Source: Glutamicibacter sp. MNS18
GTDB lineage: Bacteria; Actinomycetota; Actinomycetes; Actinomycetales; Micrococcaceae
DNA: 64,000 nt
Reading direction: 5' to 3'
NCBI RefSeq assembly: GCF_026107515.2
Contig: NZ_JAPCHW010000008.1
Span: forward strand, 1-64,000
Shown here one piece after another: positions 26,124 to 35,027 of the stretch (its first letter is position 1; every line of letters starts with the position of its first letter). Position numbers and translations under genes: made by a program. Under the pieces are notes generated by a model that was not told where the DNA came from, searched no databases, and saw nothing but the letters and a program-made list of their open reading frames with translations.

Positions 26124-27386
26124 TTGAGCGGACAACAGCGGCAGAGGGTGCCCCCAGGCGCCGAAACGCCCGGACGCGTCGGGGATGTGCGACGCGGGAA
26201 CCTTGCCCGGGTTCTGACCGCCATCGCCCGGTGGACGTCAGAGCAGTCCCCCACCCGCGCCCAACTCGCCACCCTGACAGGGTTGACCAAGGCCTCCGTT
26301 TCCAGCCTGGTCACCGAGCTGATCGAACAGGGGCTGGTGGTGGAAATCGGTCAACACCGTGACGGCGAGCGCGGCCGGCCCGGAGTCGGGCTGGGGCTGG
26401 ACCCCTCACGGTGCGTACTGGGGATGGAAGTCAACGTGGACTATGTATCCGCTGGCTTGGTCAATTTGTCCGGGCAGCCTATCAACCATGCAGTCCTCCC
26501 CCGGGATAACCGGTCTAGCCGACCCGAGGAGGTGACCGGGGCACTGGGTGAACTGATCACCGAATACCGGAACTTTGCCACCAACCAGGGATTAACGATC
26601 CTGGGTGGAGCCCTGGCCATCCCCGGTCTCGTTGATTCCAGGAACAGCCTGGTACTCCACGCCCCGAATCTGGGCTGGGACGGAATACGGTTGGGCCTGG
26701 CGGGCCTGTTACCCGATACCCTGCTGGGGGTCTCCTTGTTCAACGAGGCCAATGCCTCCGCCGTGGCGTACCGGCAAAGTGTACCCCAGGCACCTGCCAC
26801 CTTCCTCTTCGTCTCTGGCGAAGTCGGCATCGGCGGGGCCGTGGTCATCGACTCCGAATTATTCACCGGTCCACACGGTGCTGCGGGGGAAATCGGACAT
26901 GTGATCGTGCAACCGGGAGGTTCGCCTTGCTCCTGCGGCGCCCACGGCTGCCTGGAAACCATGGCGGGCCAGGATGCGATCTACCGGGCCTCCGGGGTGC
27001 TGGCACCTGTCCGGAACCCCGGGCAGCCTGTCACCACGGACCCGGAGCCGCGCGAGACCATCGCCTTGCTGCACGCGGCCCTGGTCGCTGGTGAACCGCA
27101 AGCGCTGGATGCCGTGGACCGCGCAGGCTACTACCTGGGGGCCGCGGTGGCTTCCAGCGCTCGACTGCTTGATGTGCATACCGTAGTTCTCGGTGGGCAC
27201 TTTGCGGCATTGGGCCAATGGATAGTCCCTGCACTGCATCGCAGCGCAGCGGACCATGGTCCGGCAAGTGGTTGGCCGTTGCGCATCATCCTCTCCCCAT
27301 TGGGTGCGACGGCAGCCCTTGTGGGTGCCGCCCAGAGCGTCGTGCGCGACCTGCTCGAGCACCCACCGGTGGCAACCCAGAGGTGA
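26124..27386 (+). CDS. ROK-family xylose repressor-like regulator
   Basis: Protein of 420 aa from TTG 26124 (SGQQRQRVPPG), chosen because GGGAGG lies four bases upstream; the open frame reaches back to 26085. Helix-turn-helix: VLTAIARWTSEQSPTRAQLATLTGLTKASVSSLVTELIEQ. The ROK domain has GALAIPGLVDS, FNEANASAVA and the zinc motif CSCGAHGCLE. Divergent from xylA with an operator-like repeat between, it is very probably the xyl repressor. Its stop is eight bases from the convergent stop of the next gene. Confidence 0.85.
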   Translation: MSGQQRQRVPPGAETPGRVGDVRRGNLARVLTAIARWTSEQSPTRAQLATLTGLTKASVSSLVTELIEQGLVVEIGQHRDGERGRPGVGLGLDPSRCVLGMEVNVDYVSAGLVNLSGQPINHAVLPRDNRSSRPEEVTGALGELITEYRNFATNQGLTILGGALAIPGLVDSRNSLVLHAPNLGWDGIRLGLAGLLPDTLLGVSLFNEANASAVAYRQSVPQAPATFLFVSGEVGIGGAVVIDSELFTGPHGAAGEIGHVIVQPGGSPCSCGAHGCLETMAGQDAIYRASGVLAPVRNPGQPVTTDPEPRETIALLHAALVAGEPQALDAVDRAGYYLGAAVASSARLLDVHTVVLGGHFAALGQWIVPALHRSAADHGPASGWPLRIILSPLGATAALVGAAQSVVRDLLEHPPVATQR

Positions 27387-27394
27387 GGCACCCG

Positions 27395-28399
27395 CTACCG
27401 GGCGCTGAAGGCGGCATCGAAGGCGGCCCTGGAGGGCTCGTACTTCGATAGTCGCCGGATGAATTCCAAGGCCTCCGGAGCACCGTCGAGCCGGTCCATG
27501 CCCGCGTCCTCCCACTCCACGGACAACGGGCCGTCATATCCGATGGAGTTGAGCATCCGCAACGCGTTCTCCCAGGGCACATCCCCGTGCCCGGTGGAGA
27601 TGAAGTCCCAGCCGCGGCGTGGGTCCGCCCAAGGCAGATGCGAGCCCAAGCGCCCATTGCGTCCGTTGTCCAAGCGTTTCTTGGTGTCCTTGCAATGCAC
27701 GTGGTAGATCCGCTCCTGGAAGTCCCAAAGGAATCCCACCGGATCGATGTCCTGCCACACCATATGGCTCGGGTCCCAGTTCAACCCGAAGGCCTCACGA
27801 TGCCCAATGGCTTCCAGCGCGAAGGTGGTGCTCCAGTAGTCGTAGGCGATTTCCGAGGGGTGGACTTCGTGGGCGAAACGCACCCCTTCCTCGTCGAAGA
27901 CATCAAGGATCGGGTTCCATCGGTCGGCGAAGTCCCGGTAGCCGGCCTCGATCATGGAGTCGCTAGCGGGCGGGAACATGGCCACGTACTTCCAGATGGA
28001 TGACCCGGTGAAGCCGGTGACCGTCTTGACACCCAGCCGCGATGCCAGGCGGGCGGTGTTCTTCAGTTCCTCGGCGGCCCGTCGCCGCACTCCCTCCGGG
28101 TCCCCATCGCCCCACACTGAATCCGGGAGGATGTCCCGGTGCCGTTGATCGATCGGATCGTCGCAGACCGCCTGGCCCTTCAGGTGGTTGGAGATGGTCC
28201 AGACCTTCAGCCCGTGACGCTCCAGCACCTCGAGTTTCCCCTGGATGTAGGCCGCATCATTCCACCGGTTGGGGTCCAGGTGGTCGCCCCAACAGGCGAT
28301 TTCCAAACCGTCATAGCCCCACTGCCCGGCCAGCCGTGCCACCTCCTCGAATGGGAGGTCGGCCCATTGGCCGGTGAATAGCGTGATGGGTCGTGCCAT
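27395..28399 (-). CDS. Sugar phosphate isomerase/epimerase-like TIM-barrel protein
   Basis: Protein of 334 aa, xylose-isomerase-like TIM barrel. The four expected metal ligands are visible: E in [10 protein letters not shown] in [12 protein letters not shown] in [11 protein letters not shown] and E in PLSVEWED. Last gene of the operon that starts with CGD beta2. Relatives next to CGD genes are thought to isomerise or epimerise the oxidised sugar released by deglycosylation. No phosphate-binding signature is visible, so free keto-sugar is the likely substrate, as inference. It starts 12 bases after the Gfo/Idh stop. Confidence 0.82.
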   Translation of the reverse strand: MARPITLFTGQWADLPFEEVARLAGQWGYDGLEIACWGDHLDPNRWNDAAYIQGKLEVLERHGLKVWTISNHLKGQAVCDDPIDQRHRDILPDSVWGDGDPEGVRRRAAEELKNTARLASRLGVKTVTGFTGSSIWKYVAMFPPASDSMIEAGYRDFADRWNPILDVFDEEGVRFAHEVHPSEIAYDYWSTTFALEAIGHREAFGLNWDPSHMVWQDIDPVGFLWDFQERIYHVHCKDTKKRLDNGRNGRLGSHLPWADPRRGWDFISTGHGDVPWENALRMLNSIGYDGPLSVEWEDAGMDRLDGAPEALEFIRRLSKYEPSRAAFDAAFSAR

Positions 28400-28411
28400 G
28401 ATGTTATTCTC

Positions 28412-29572
28412 CTAACCTGCGTGGATTTGCGCGTCGTGTTCCACCCGGGTCCAAATCGACTCCTGGGCGGCACTGCGAGTCACCGCGTCCAGCACGCGTT
28501 GGACCTGCAGGCCCTCTGCAAAGCTGGAATGCGGCTGGGTTCCGTTATGAATCCCTTCAACCAGGTCCTTGACCTGGTGGCTGAAGCCGTGTTCGTAGCC
28601 GAGCATATGTCCGGCAGGCCACCAACCCGACACATAGGGGTGCGATGCCTCGGTGACCAGGATCTTGCGGAACCCCTGGCGGTCCTCGGGGTCGGTGCGG
28701 TCGTAGTAGTGAAGGCTGTTCAGGTCCTCCAGATCGAATGCCAGCGCCCCCTTGTCCCCGGATATCTCGATGGACAGTGCGTTTTTCCGTCCCGTAGCGA
28801 ACCGTGAGGCTTCGAAGGAGGCCAGTGCGCCGTTGGAGAGCCGGCCGGTGAACAGCGCCAGGTCATCGACACTCACCTGGCCGAAACCGCTTCCGTCCGG
28901 CAAAGCACGCTGGGTGTTAATGGTCTGCAGCACACCGCTGACTTCGCGGGTTTCCAGTCCGGTGGCGAAGTGCACCAGGTCGATGGCGTGGGCCCCGATA
29001 TCCCCCAACGCCCCGGAGCCTGCTTGGTCCTGCTGCAATCTCCAGGTCAACGGAACGGTGGGATCCACCAGCCAGTCCTGCCGATAGGATGCGCGGACCT
29101 GCCGGATCTGCCCGAGCACGCCCTGGCTGATCAGCTGGCGCATGAAGCTCGCGGCCGGCACCCGACGGTAGGTGAATCCGACCATCGACACCACCCCACG
29201 GCGAGAGGCCTCTGCGGCAGCCGCTGCCATCGCCCCGGCCTCCTGGACCGTGTTCGCCAACGGTTTCTCGCACAACACGTGTTTGCCTGCCTTTAGTGCG
29301 GCAATGGCGATCTCAGCATGCGAGGCTCCCGGGGTGACGATATCGATGATGTCGATATCGTCCCGGGCGATGACCTCGCGCCAGTCGGTGGCACTGGCCT
29401 CCCACCCCCACTTTTCGGCATTCGCCGCGACCGCCGGGCCGTTGCGTCCAACCAGCACCGCCATCTGTGGACGGGCCGGCAAATTGAAGACCCGGTGTGC
29501 GGTACGCCAGCCCTGGGAATGGGCTGCTCCCATGAATCCGTGGCCGATCATGGCCACCTTCAGGGTGGTCAT
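28412..29572 (-). CDS. Gfo/Idh/MocA-family oxidoreductase
   Basis: Protein of 386 aa. N-terminal Rossmann motif VAMIGHGFMGAAHSQGWR, then CEKPLANTVQEA (the EKP catalytic lysine region, about 97-108) and GDIGAHAIDLVHFATG, typical of the C domain. The family oxidises or reduces sugar hydroxyl/keto groups with NAD(P). Its start overlaps the stop of CGD beta1 by four bases, so it is coupled to deglycosylation. In intestinal bacteria a Gfo/Idh enzyme (DgpA) makes the 3-keto C-glycoside; here, with two GMC oxidases present, it may instead reduce the released 3-keto sugar. Both remain open. Confidence 0.85.
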   Translation of the reverse strand: MTTLKVAMIGHGFMGAAHSQGWRTAHRVFNLPARPQMAVLVGRNGPAVAANAEKWGWEASATDWREVIARDDIDIIDIVTPGASHAEIAIAALKAGKHVLCEKPLANTVQEAGAMAAAAAEASRRGVVSMVGFTYRRVPAASFMRQLISQGVLGQIRQVRASYRQDWLVDPTVPLTWRLQQDQAGSGALGDIGAHAIDLVHFATGLETREVSGVLQTINTQRALPDGSGFGQVSVDDLALFTGRLSNGALASFEASRFATGRKNALSIEISGDKGALAFDLEDLNSLHYYDRTDPEDRQGFRKILVTEASHPYVSGWWPAGHMLGYEHGFSHQVKDLVEGIHNGTQPHSSFAEGLQVQRVLDAVTRSAAQESIWTRVEHDAQIHAG

Positions 29573-29967
29573 GAGAGCACCAGCTGGCGCTCAACAGCCA
29601 CCCGGTTGGTCACATAGCGCATCGGGGCGATCTGCATGTACAGCAGGCGCATGGTCAGCACTACCTCGACCTCGATCCGTTCCCCGGGTGCGGGAGGGTC
29701 CTGCAAACTGATCACCACATCGGGACGGTCGGCGACGAACCACAGGGTGTCCCACTGCTCGGGCAGTTCCTCGATGCGGTAGGTTGTCCCCTGCAGTTCG
29801 AAGCGCAGGTCAGTGACGGGCACCGGTGTTCCGTTCACGCGGGCCTCGACATTGTCCACCGCCGAGAGCCACAGGCTGCGGTACCAGGGCAGTTGCACCG
29901 ATACCGCCAACCCTTCGGGGTGTCGTCGGACATTCGAGTCCTGGAAGAGCGAATTATGAGTTGCCAT
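29569..29967 (-). CDS. C-glycoside deglycosidase beta subunit 1 (DUF6379-type)
   Basis: Small all-beta protein of 132 aa without signal peptide. Its core IPWYRSLWLS-like segment (LPWYRSLWLSAVDNVEARVNG), DLRFELQGTTYRIEEL, DTLWFVADRP and LTMRLLYMQIAPMRYV match the beta subunits of C-glycoside deglycosidases (CarC/DgpB type). In these the beta chain packs on a TIM-barrel alpha chain and shapes the aglycone pocket. It follows alpha1 by 33 bases. It is far more like the N-terminal domain of the fusion at 38437-39915 than like beta2. Confidence 0.82.
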   Translation of the reverse strand: MATHNSLFQDSNVRRHPEGLAVSVQLPWYRSLWLSAVDNVEARVNGTPVPVTDLRFELQGTTYRIEELPEQWDTLWFVADRPDVVISLQDPPAPGERIEVEVVLTMRLLYMQIAPMRYVTNRVAVERQLVLS

Positions 29968-30000
29968 GAATTTCCTTAACAGTTTGGCCGTGCCGTTCCG

Positions 30001-31026
30001 CTAGGCCGGGACGACAGCGTCTTCGATGGCCTGGCGCATCAGCGCATGCTGTTTCTTGACCAGGTCGATGGGGTCGGATTCACCGAGGTCGGCGAAGGCA
30101 TGGCCTTCCCACTCGCTGGAGAGGAAGCCCTGGTAGCCTCCCTTGACGAACTGGCGGACAATGCGCGGGATGTCCATGGCCGGTTCATTGCCGTCCTGGT
30201 CGATGTCGTAGAACTTGGCGTGCACGTGGAAAATCTGCGGCATGATATCCAGCCATTCCTCCGGCGGCACCAGGCCGTGCATATTGAATGCCAGGCGGGT
30301 GAATGGTCCCAGCCGGGCCGGGTCGAAGTCGTTGGCGATCAGGTGGTCCTCGAACTTTTGGTTGCGTTCGTGCATGGATAGCGGTTCACGCCAGATCTGT
30401 TGCATGACCTGTAGGTGTTCTTCACCCAACCCCATCTGCCGCAGGGTGCGGAAGAGGGTCGGAGACAGCGAGTGCATGGTTGAGCTGAAGTCAGCAGTGA
30501 ATCCCAGGCGGTCGCTATCCAGCTCCTGGTACATCTCGCGGATCTGCACGATCTTCGGGTCGTTCGGACCCTGCGGGGCGTGGATCTCGTATCCGAGCTT
30601 CTGGTCATATTTCTCGGCCAATGGCAACAGCCGGCGCAACAACTCCTTGCCGGCCGAGCGGATGACGATACGGTGGAAGCCCAGCTGGTTAGCGGTGTGC
30701 AGCTGTGCGGCGAAGAACTCGTATTCCTCTTCCGGAGTCATGTCCCGGTCCTTGCGTCGGCCCATGTCCAGGTTGGTCCCCACGGCGCTGGGTACCAGGC
30801 CATAGCGGTCCATGCTGGTGCGCCAGAGTTTGATGAATTCGTCGTCAACGTGCGGGTAGGTGCGCAGCATCTGGGCGATGTTGAACTCCACGCCGGGGCC
30901 CAGGCCATGGTCGGCCGCAGCCTTGATGAGGGTTTCCTGGGTGTACTGGCCTGCGGCAAATTCCGAGGTCAAGGAGTACAAGGTGAGACCGAGCTCGATA
31001 CCCGTACCTGCAATGCCTTCTGACAT
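30001..31026 (-). CDS. C-glycoside deglycosidase alpha subunit 1 (TIM barrel)
   Basis: Protein of 341 aa from ATG 31026 (MSEGIAGTGIELG), with AGAGGAAC just upstream; the open frame continues to 31119 inside the previous gene. It is an AP-endonuclease-2/xylose-isomerase-like barrel with metal ligands E147 (YEIHAPQG, with neighbour H149), D179 (GFTADFSSTMHS), H269 (FHVHAKFYDID) and E305 (SSEWEGHAFA). These match CarB-type subunits, which use a divalent metal and a base to eliminate the aglycone from a 3-keto C-glycoside. Partner is beta1, next in the operon. Confidence 0.83.
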   Translation of the reverse strand: MSEGIAGTGIELGLTLYSLTSEFAAGQYTQETLIKAAADHGLGPGVEFNIAQMLRTYPHVDDEFIKLWRTSMDRYGLVPSAVGTNLDMGRRKDRDMTPEEEYEFFAAQLHTANQLGFHRIVIRSAGKELLRRLLPLAEKYDQKLGYEIHAPQGPNDPKIVQIREMYQELDSDRLGFTADFSSTMHSLSPTLFRTLRQMGLGEEHLQVMQQIWREPLSMHERNQKFEDHLIANDFDPARLGPFTRLAFNMHGLVPPEEWLDIMPQIFHVHAKFYDIDQDGNEPAMDIPRIVRQFVKGGYQGFLSSEWEGHAFADLGESDPIDLVKKQHALMRQAIEDAVVPA

Positions 31027-31046
31027 GTTGTTCCTCTCTAGTGTTT

Positions 31047-32150
31047 TCAGCCGCGTGCCGGCTGGGCCAGGTGCGAATGCAGCAGCTCGCGAGCTTGCGT
31101 CGGGTCGGTGATCATGCATGAGCCGGCATCAGCGGCCGCCACCCGTTGCAGGGCCTGTTCGCCGCGGACAATGTCGAACGGGTCCTGCCAGTTGTTCCAG
31201 TGCCAGCCTTCGTACTCGCTGGAGATCGCTCCGTTGTAGCCGCTTTCAACAAGCTGGGCAACCAATCCGCGTACCGGGACCGAGGGTTCTTCCCCGGTTT
31301 CGTCGATGCCGAAGAACTTGCCGTGCACATGGCGTACCCACGGCATGATTTCCTGCCAGGTCTCGATCGGGGCCGGGCCGAACAGCCCGGTGCCGTTGAT
31401 GGCGAAGTCGATGCCCAAATCCGGGCGGCCGTGGCGGCCCGCCAGGCCGATAAACGCACCGAAACGTTCGCCGTGGACCGCCTGGGTGTTCGGCGGTCCC
31501 TCGGCATAGAACCCGTCCCACAGATCGACCACCGCGCCCAGCAGTTCCTCGCTGGCCCCGCGGCGACGGTAGGCTTCCAGCAGTGAGGGCGCGAAACCGG
31601 TAACAGTGGCACCCCAATCGGCGGTGAAGCCCAACAGCGGCGAATCCAGCTGTTCATAGCGATCACGTAGGGCCAGTACACGTTCGTGCGCCCCGTGCTG
31701 GTCTGCGTGGACTTCCAAGGCCAGGGTCACGCCGTACTTCTCGGCGACCGGCAACAGGCTTTCCATGGCATCGGGGGTCAACGAGATCTGCACCCGGGCG
31801 ATCGGGAAGCCCAGGCGTGCGGCCACCTCGATCTGGGCACGCATGTATTCGACGGTTTCATCGTGGCGCATCAACCGGTCGCGGCGCAGTCCGGTGTCGA
31901 CATTAACCGCCAGCGAGGTGGGGACCAGGTCCACTTCCTGCAGCAGCTCACGGAATCGTCCGGCAAAGATGTCATCGATACGGTTGGGGAAACCGCGCAG
32001 GCTTGAAAAACCGATGAGTTCCAGCCCGGGTCCGAAGCCTTCGGCCGCGACCTTGCGGATCAGGCCCTCCAGATCGTAGTGCCGCGCATGGGAGGCGCGG
32101 GTGAAGCTGTAGAGGGTTACCCCTTGGATCGGCGTTCCCAGAGCACTCAT
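31047..32150 (-). CDS. C-glycoside deglycosidase alpha subunit 2 (TIM barrel)
   Basis: Protein of 367 aa, same fold as alpha1 but clearly divergent, including a longer C-terminus. Metal ligands: E146 (LEVHADQHGA, with H148), D178 (GFTADWGATVTG), H276 (VRHVHGKFFGID) and E312 (SSEYEGWHWN). The start overlaps beta2 by four bases, giving the order beta2-alpha2 in contrast to alpha1-beta1. The divergence suggests a different aglycone or linkage position, such as 6-C versus 8-C glycosyl flavones; this is a guess from the presence of paralogues, not from residues. Confidence 0.82.
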   Translation of the reverse strand: MSALGTPIQGVTLYSFTRASHARHYDLEGLIRKVAAEGFGPGLELIGFSSLRGFPNRIDDIFAGRFRELLQEVDLVPTSLAVNVDTGLRRDRLMRHDETVEYMRAQIEVAARLGFPIARVQISLTPDAMESLLPVAEKYGVTLALEVHADQHGAHERVLALRDRYEQLDSPLLGFTADWGATVTGFAPSLLEAYRRRGASEELLGAVVDLWDGFYAEGPPNTQAVHGERFGAFIGLAGRHGRPDLGIDFAINGTGLFGPAPIETWQEIMPWVRHVHGKFFGIDETGEEPSVPVRGLVAQLVESGYNGAISSEYEGWHWNNWQDPFDIVRGEQALQRVAAADAGSCMITDPTQARELLHSHLAQPARG

Positions 32151-32542
32151 CGCTGTGCCACCTTCATGGTCTTGGTATCACTTTCTTCAATGTGCAATAC
32201 CCCGTGATCGGTAATGATGTACGGGATGTAGATCTTCAGTTCCACCTGGACCTCGTGCTCGGTCCCGTCCTGGCCCACCGGCACCTGGCCGGAGAGGATG
32301 GCCGAATCCAACGGGAACCACCATTCGTCGGTTTCCTGGACAAGTTCATCGAAGCTGAAGGTGCGTCCGTTCATGGTCCAGCGCAGCGTATTAGCCGGGG
32401 CCTGGGTTCCGTCAATGCTCAACGCGGCGCCGGCAATGCAGGACCCGGGCAAGGCCCGGTACCAGGGGATACGTACTTCCACGGCCGCGTGGCCGTCTTG
32501 GGCGGTGAGCGTTCCCTGCTCGATTATCCGGTCGGCGATCAT
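32147..32542 (-). CDS. C-glycoside deglycosidase beta subunit 2 (DUF6379-type)
   Basis: Protein of 131 aa: VRIPWYRALPGSCIAGAALSIDG, NTLRWTMNGRTFSFDEL, EWWFPLDSAILSG and VQVELKIYIPYIITDHG align with the beta1 segments although identity is low. ATG 32542 has AAGGAGAAGCG upstream. A copy of the cluster motif (32611-32625) stands about 70 bases before it, inside the 3' end of the GMC gene, suggesting an internal promoter here that would serve beta2-alpha2-alpha1-beta1-Gfo/Idh-isomerase. Confidence 0.8.
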   Translation of the reverse strand: MIADRIIEQGTLTAQDGHAAVEVRIPWYRALPGSCIAGAALSIDGTQAPANTLRWTMNGRTFSFDELVQETDEWWFPLDSAILSGQVPVGQDGTEHEVQVELKIYIPYIITDHGVLHIEESDTKTMKVAQR

Positions 32543-32584
32543 CGCTTCTCCTTGGGTGGGTAGGGTAAGGCACTAACTTTTTCC

Positions 32585-34144
32585 TTATTTACTCATTCTA
32601 TTGTCTGATTCAGACATAAGTAAAGAGCCGTTCAGTTTTTCCGCGATCCGCCGCGCACCGCGCACGGCCAGAGCCACGGAGGTCAGCGTCGGATTGCAGG
32701 CCGTGGCGGTGGGGATGACCCCGTTACCGGCCACGAATAGGCCCGGCACCTGCCAGATCTCGCTGTCTGGTGAACACACGCTTCGTCCGTCATCGCTCTC
32801 GCCCATGCGGGTGGTTCCCTGGTAGTGCAGCGAAGAACCCGGCGGCATGACGAAGGGTTTCTCATCCAAGGGTTCGCCCACGGCATGGCCCAGCCGGACG
32901 ATCTGCTCCTTGGCACGTTCGATGACCTGGTGGTCCCGCGCGGAAAGCCGGTAGTGGATGCGCATCGCGGGCAGGCCATAGTAATCCGGGACTTGATCAT
33001 CAAAGACCACCCGGTCCTGGGCACTGAGGTCCTTGGCGCAGAAAAGACCCAGTCCCACAATCGAGCCGGGAACCACCGGGTCCTCTTCGGCCAACGGCAC
33101 CGGCGAGGCGTCCAATTGCATGATCTGCCCATGGAAGGGCTCCGCATCCATATAGGGAACCCAGGAGACGCCGCTTTGCTCGCTGAGTCCGGCCGCCGGG
33201 TTCCCGGCGGCACCCCGCCCCTGGACACCGCGCAGTCGGCTGGCGAAAACCACTTGGGCCTGGTCGTTCAGGTAGCGGCCCAGCGCTTCGGGGCGAATTC
33301 CCGAAGCCCAGAGCAATTGCGGTGTACGCAGGGCATCGGCCCCGACCACGACAAACCGGGCATCTACCCGGTGTCGTGCGCCGGTGTGCTGATTACGCAC
33401 CTCGATGCCGCAAGCCGTTCCCTCCTCGGTGAGCACGCGGAGCACCAGCGAGTTATCAAAGAGCGTGAAGTTCTTATTGGACCGGGTGGCTTCCCCCATC
33501 ACCACATCGGCTCCCGACCATACCAATGCACCGTCGGAACGCCGATGGACCGCCAACGGCATCGGCTGCACACGGTAGGCGGCCGCACGCCCCGAATCCA
33601 CTTGCTCCGCCAGTAGTTCACGCACCATGCCCGAGAAGGGGGCCGACTCAAAGGCCTGCGTGGTCACCCCGAGCAGCCGTTCTGCTTCCAGAAGCAGGTC
33701 GTCCAGATCGGCCAGGAAGTCGATGCGCTCGGCCCCTCCGGGGCGCGGGCAGGCTCCAGTCCAATGCGCTCCCATCCCCCCGACATTGCTGGACATGGCC
33801 GCTACCGGTAGCCCGTCCTCACCGGGGGCGACATATCCCTCGGACAGCAGGAAGGTGCCGGGTCGGGCCCGGCGTTGACCGGCCTTCACCGCCCCGGGGT
33901 GATCCACTGTGTCCGCGCCGGCCCCGGGACCTTCCGACGCCCGTTGCGCCGCGGCGCGCTCGATCGGATCGTCGATGTTCTTCACATGAGCGCCGGGTGG
34001 GTTGCTGATGTTCGGACCCAACTCGAACATGGCGATACGGGCCTCGGGTGCCAGCTCACTCAGGATGCGGGCGTAGGCCGCGGATGTCGGACCGCTGCCC
34101 ACGATGGCGACATCGACCCGCCGGGGGTATCGGTGGGTGCTCAT
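32585..34144 (-). CDS. Second GMC oxidoreductase, pyranose oxidase/CarA-like
   Basis: Protein of 519 aa. Motifs: VAIVGSGPTSAAYARILSEL; NVGGMGAHWTGACP, matching the flavin-histidine segment of pyranose 2-oxidase; SSLHYQGTTRMG; and GNGVIPTATACNPTLTSVALAVRGARRI. It is a divergent paralogue of the oxidase at 18612-20222 and stands directly before the CGD beta2-alpha2 genes. It is likely the matching C-glycoside 3-oxidase, supplying the 3-keto substrate and passing electrons to O2. Start overlaps the upstream isomerase-like gene by four bases. Confidence 0.83.
   Translation of the reverse strand: MSTHRYPRRVDVAIVGSGPTSAAYARILSELAPEARIAMFELGPNISNPPGAHVKNIDDPIERAAAQRASEGPGAGADTVDHPGAVKAGQRRARPGTFLLSEGYVAPGEDGLPVAAMSSNVGGMGAHWTGACPRPGGAERIDFLADLDDLLLEAERLLGVTTQAFESAPFSGMVRELLAEQVDSGRAAAYRVQPMPLAVHRRSDGALVWSGADVVMGEATRSNKNFTLFDNSLVLRVLTEEGTACGIEVRNQHTGARHRVDARFVVVGADALRTPQLLWASGIRPEALGRYLNDQAQVVFASRLRGVQGRGAAGNPAAGLSEQSGVSWVPYMDAEPFHGQIMQLDASPVPLAEEDPVVPGSIVGLGLFCAKDLSAQDRVVFDDQVPDYYGLPAMRIHYRLSARDHQVIERAKEQIVRLGHAVGEPLDEKPFVMPPGSSLHYQGTTRMGESDDGRSVCSPDSEIWQVPGLFVAGNGVIPTATACNPTLTSVALAVRGARRIAEKLNGSLLMSESDNRMSK
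32611..32625. promoter_or_regulatory. Cluster motif copy before CGD beta2
   Basis: CAGACATAAGTAAAG, sharing TTCAGACATAAGTAA exactly with the copy at 41310-41324 and AGACATAAGTAAG-like sequence with 38312-38324. Here TGTCTGATTCAGACA also forms a 15-base palindrome overlapping the motif. It lies about 70 bases before the beta2 start. Confidence 0.5.
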
Positions 34145-34917
34145 CGTACTGCCACCAGTTCCTGGATCCGCTTCACCGACTGGATGGAGCTGACAGTCGG
34201 ATAGTATTCCAGACCGATTTCACCGGTGTATCCGCTGGCGCGTAGCTCGGCAAGTCGGGCGTTCCAGTCGATCGAACCGGATCCGGGTTCGCCGCGTCCC
34301 GGCGCATCGGCGATCTGCACATATTTGATAAGGTCGGCGGCGTTGGCCAATTCGGCCTGCACATCCTCGCCTTCCACGGTCGAGTGGTAGAGGTCGTAGA
34401 GCACCCCGAACTGCGGCGAACCTACCCCCCGGGCCACGTAGACGGCCTCGGCGGTACGATCCAGCAGAGCACCGGGGTGATCCACCCGGACATTCACCGG
34501 CTCCAGCACCAGGGTGATCCCCGAGCCGTCGATCTGGCCGATCGCCCGGGTGTAGATCTCGATGAGCTCATCAAGCTGCTCCTGGCGTTTGCGTCCGCCA
34601 AAACCCGTCCCGGATCCCACGACAATGCGCGGGCAACCCAATTGCTGCGCCACTCGGACCCCTGCATCCAGTCCGGTATAGAACGGCGCATGGTTCTTCG
34701 GCGGGATCATGAACTGGGTGCGCGGCTCGGCCAGCTGTGCGGTGAGTTGCACCCCGGTCTCATCCAATGCCGCCTTCAGCGACGGAATGTCCTTGCCCGT
34801 GGGACCCCACATCTCCACCGCGCCGAACCCGGCAGCAGCTGCGGCGCGCACCCGGTCAGCGGCGGCGTCACCTGCCTCGGCAAAGAGTAGGTCGATATTT
34901 GGTGCAAGCTCGTACAT
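34141..34917 (-). CDS. Hydroxypyruvate isomerase-like TIM-barrel protein
   Basis: Protein of 258 aa from ATG 34917 (MYELAPNIDLLFAEAGD), preceded by ACAGGAGCTACC; the open frame runs upstream to 35139 without support. It has an Hyi/xylose-isomerase-like barrel with LVLEPVNVRVDHPG, VLYDLYHSTVEGED, YVQIADAPGRGEPGSG and IGLEYYP, which carry the usual E, D, H/Q-type and E metal positions. Hyi-family enzymes isomerise small hydroxy-keto compounds. In this operon, between the ABC importer and the GMC oxidase, it probably acts on an oxidised sugar. Exact reaction unknown. Confidence 0.8.
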   Translation of the reverse strand: MYELAPNIDLLFAEAGDAAADRVRAAAAAGFGAVEMWGPTGKDIPSLKAALDETGVQLTAQLAEPRTQFMIPPKNHAPFYTGLDAGVRVAQQLGCPRIVVGSGTGFGGRKRQEQLDELIEIYTRAIGQIDGSGITLVLEPVNVRVDHPGALLDRTAEAVYVARGVGSPQFGVLYDLYHSTVEGEDVQAELANAADLIKYVQIADAPGRGEPGSGSIDWNARLAELRASGYTGEIGLEYYPTVSSIQSVKRIQELVAVR

Positions 34918-35027
34918 GGTAGCTCCTGTCAAATGGTGGAAAGTCGGTGTTCTTCTCGCAGCGCGTCTGGTTTTCGGGCGCACCGACCCGCTGCGCGGGC
35001 GATACGCCTGCGCAAGAGGGTGGGGTC

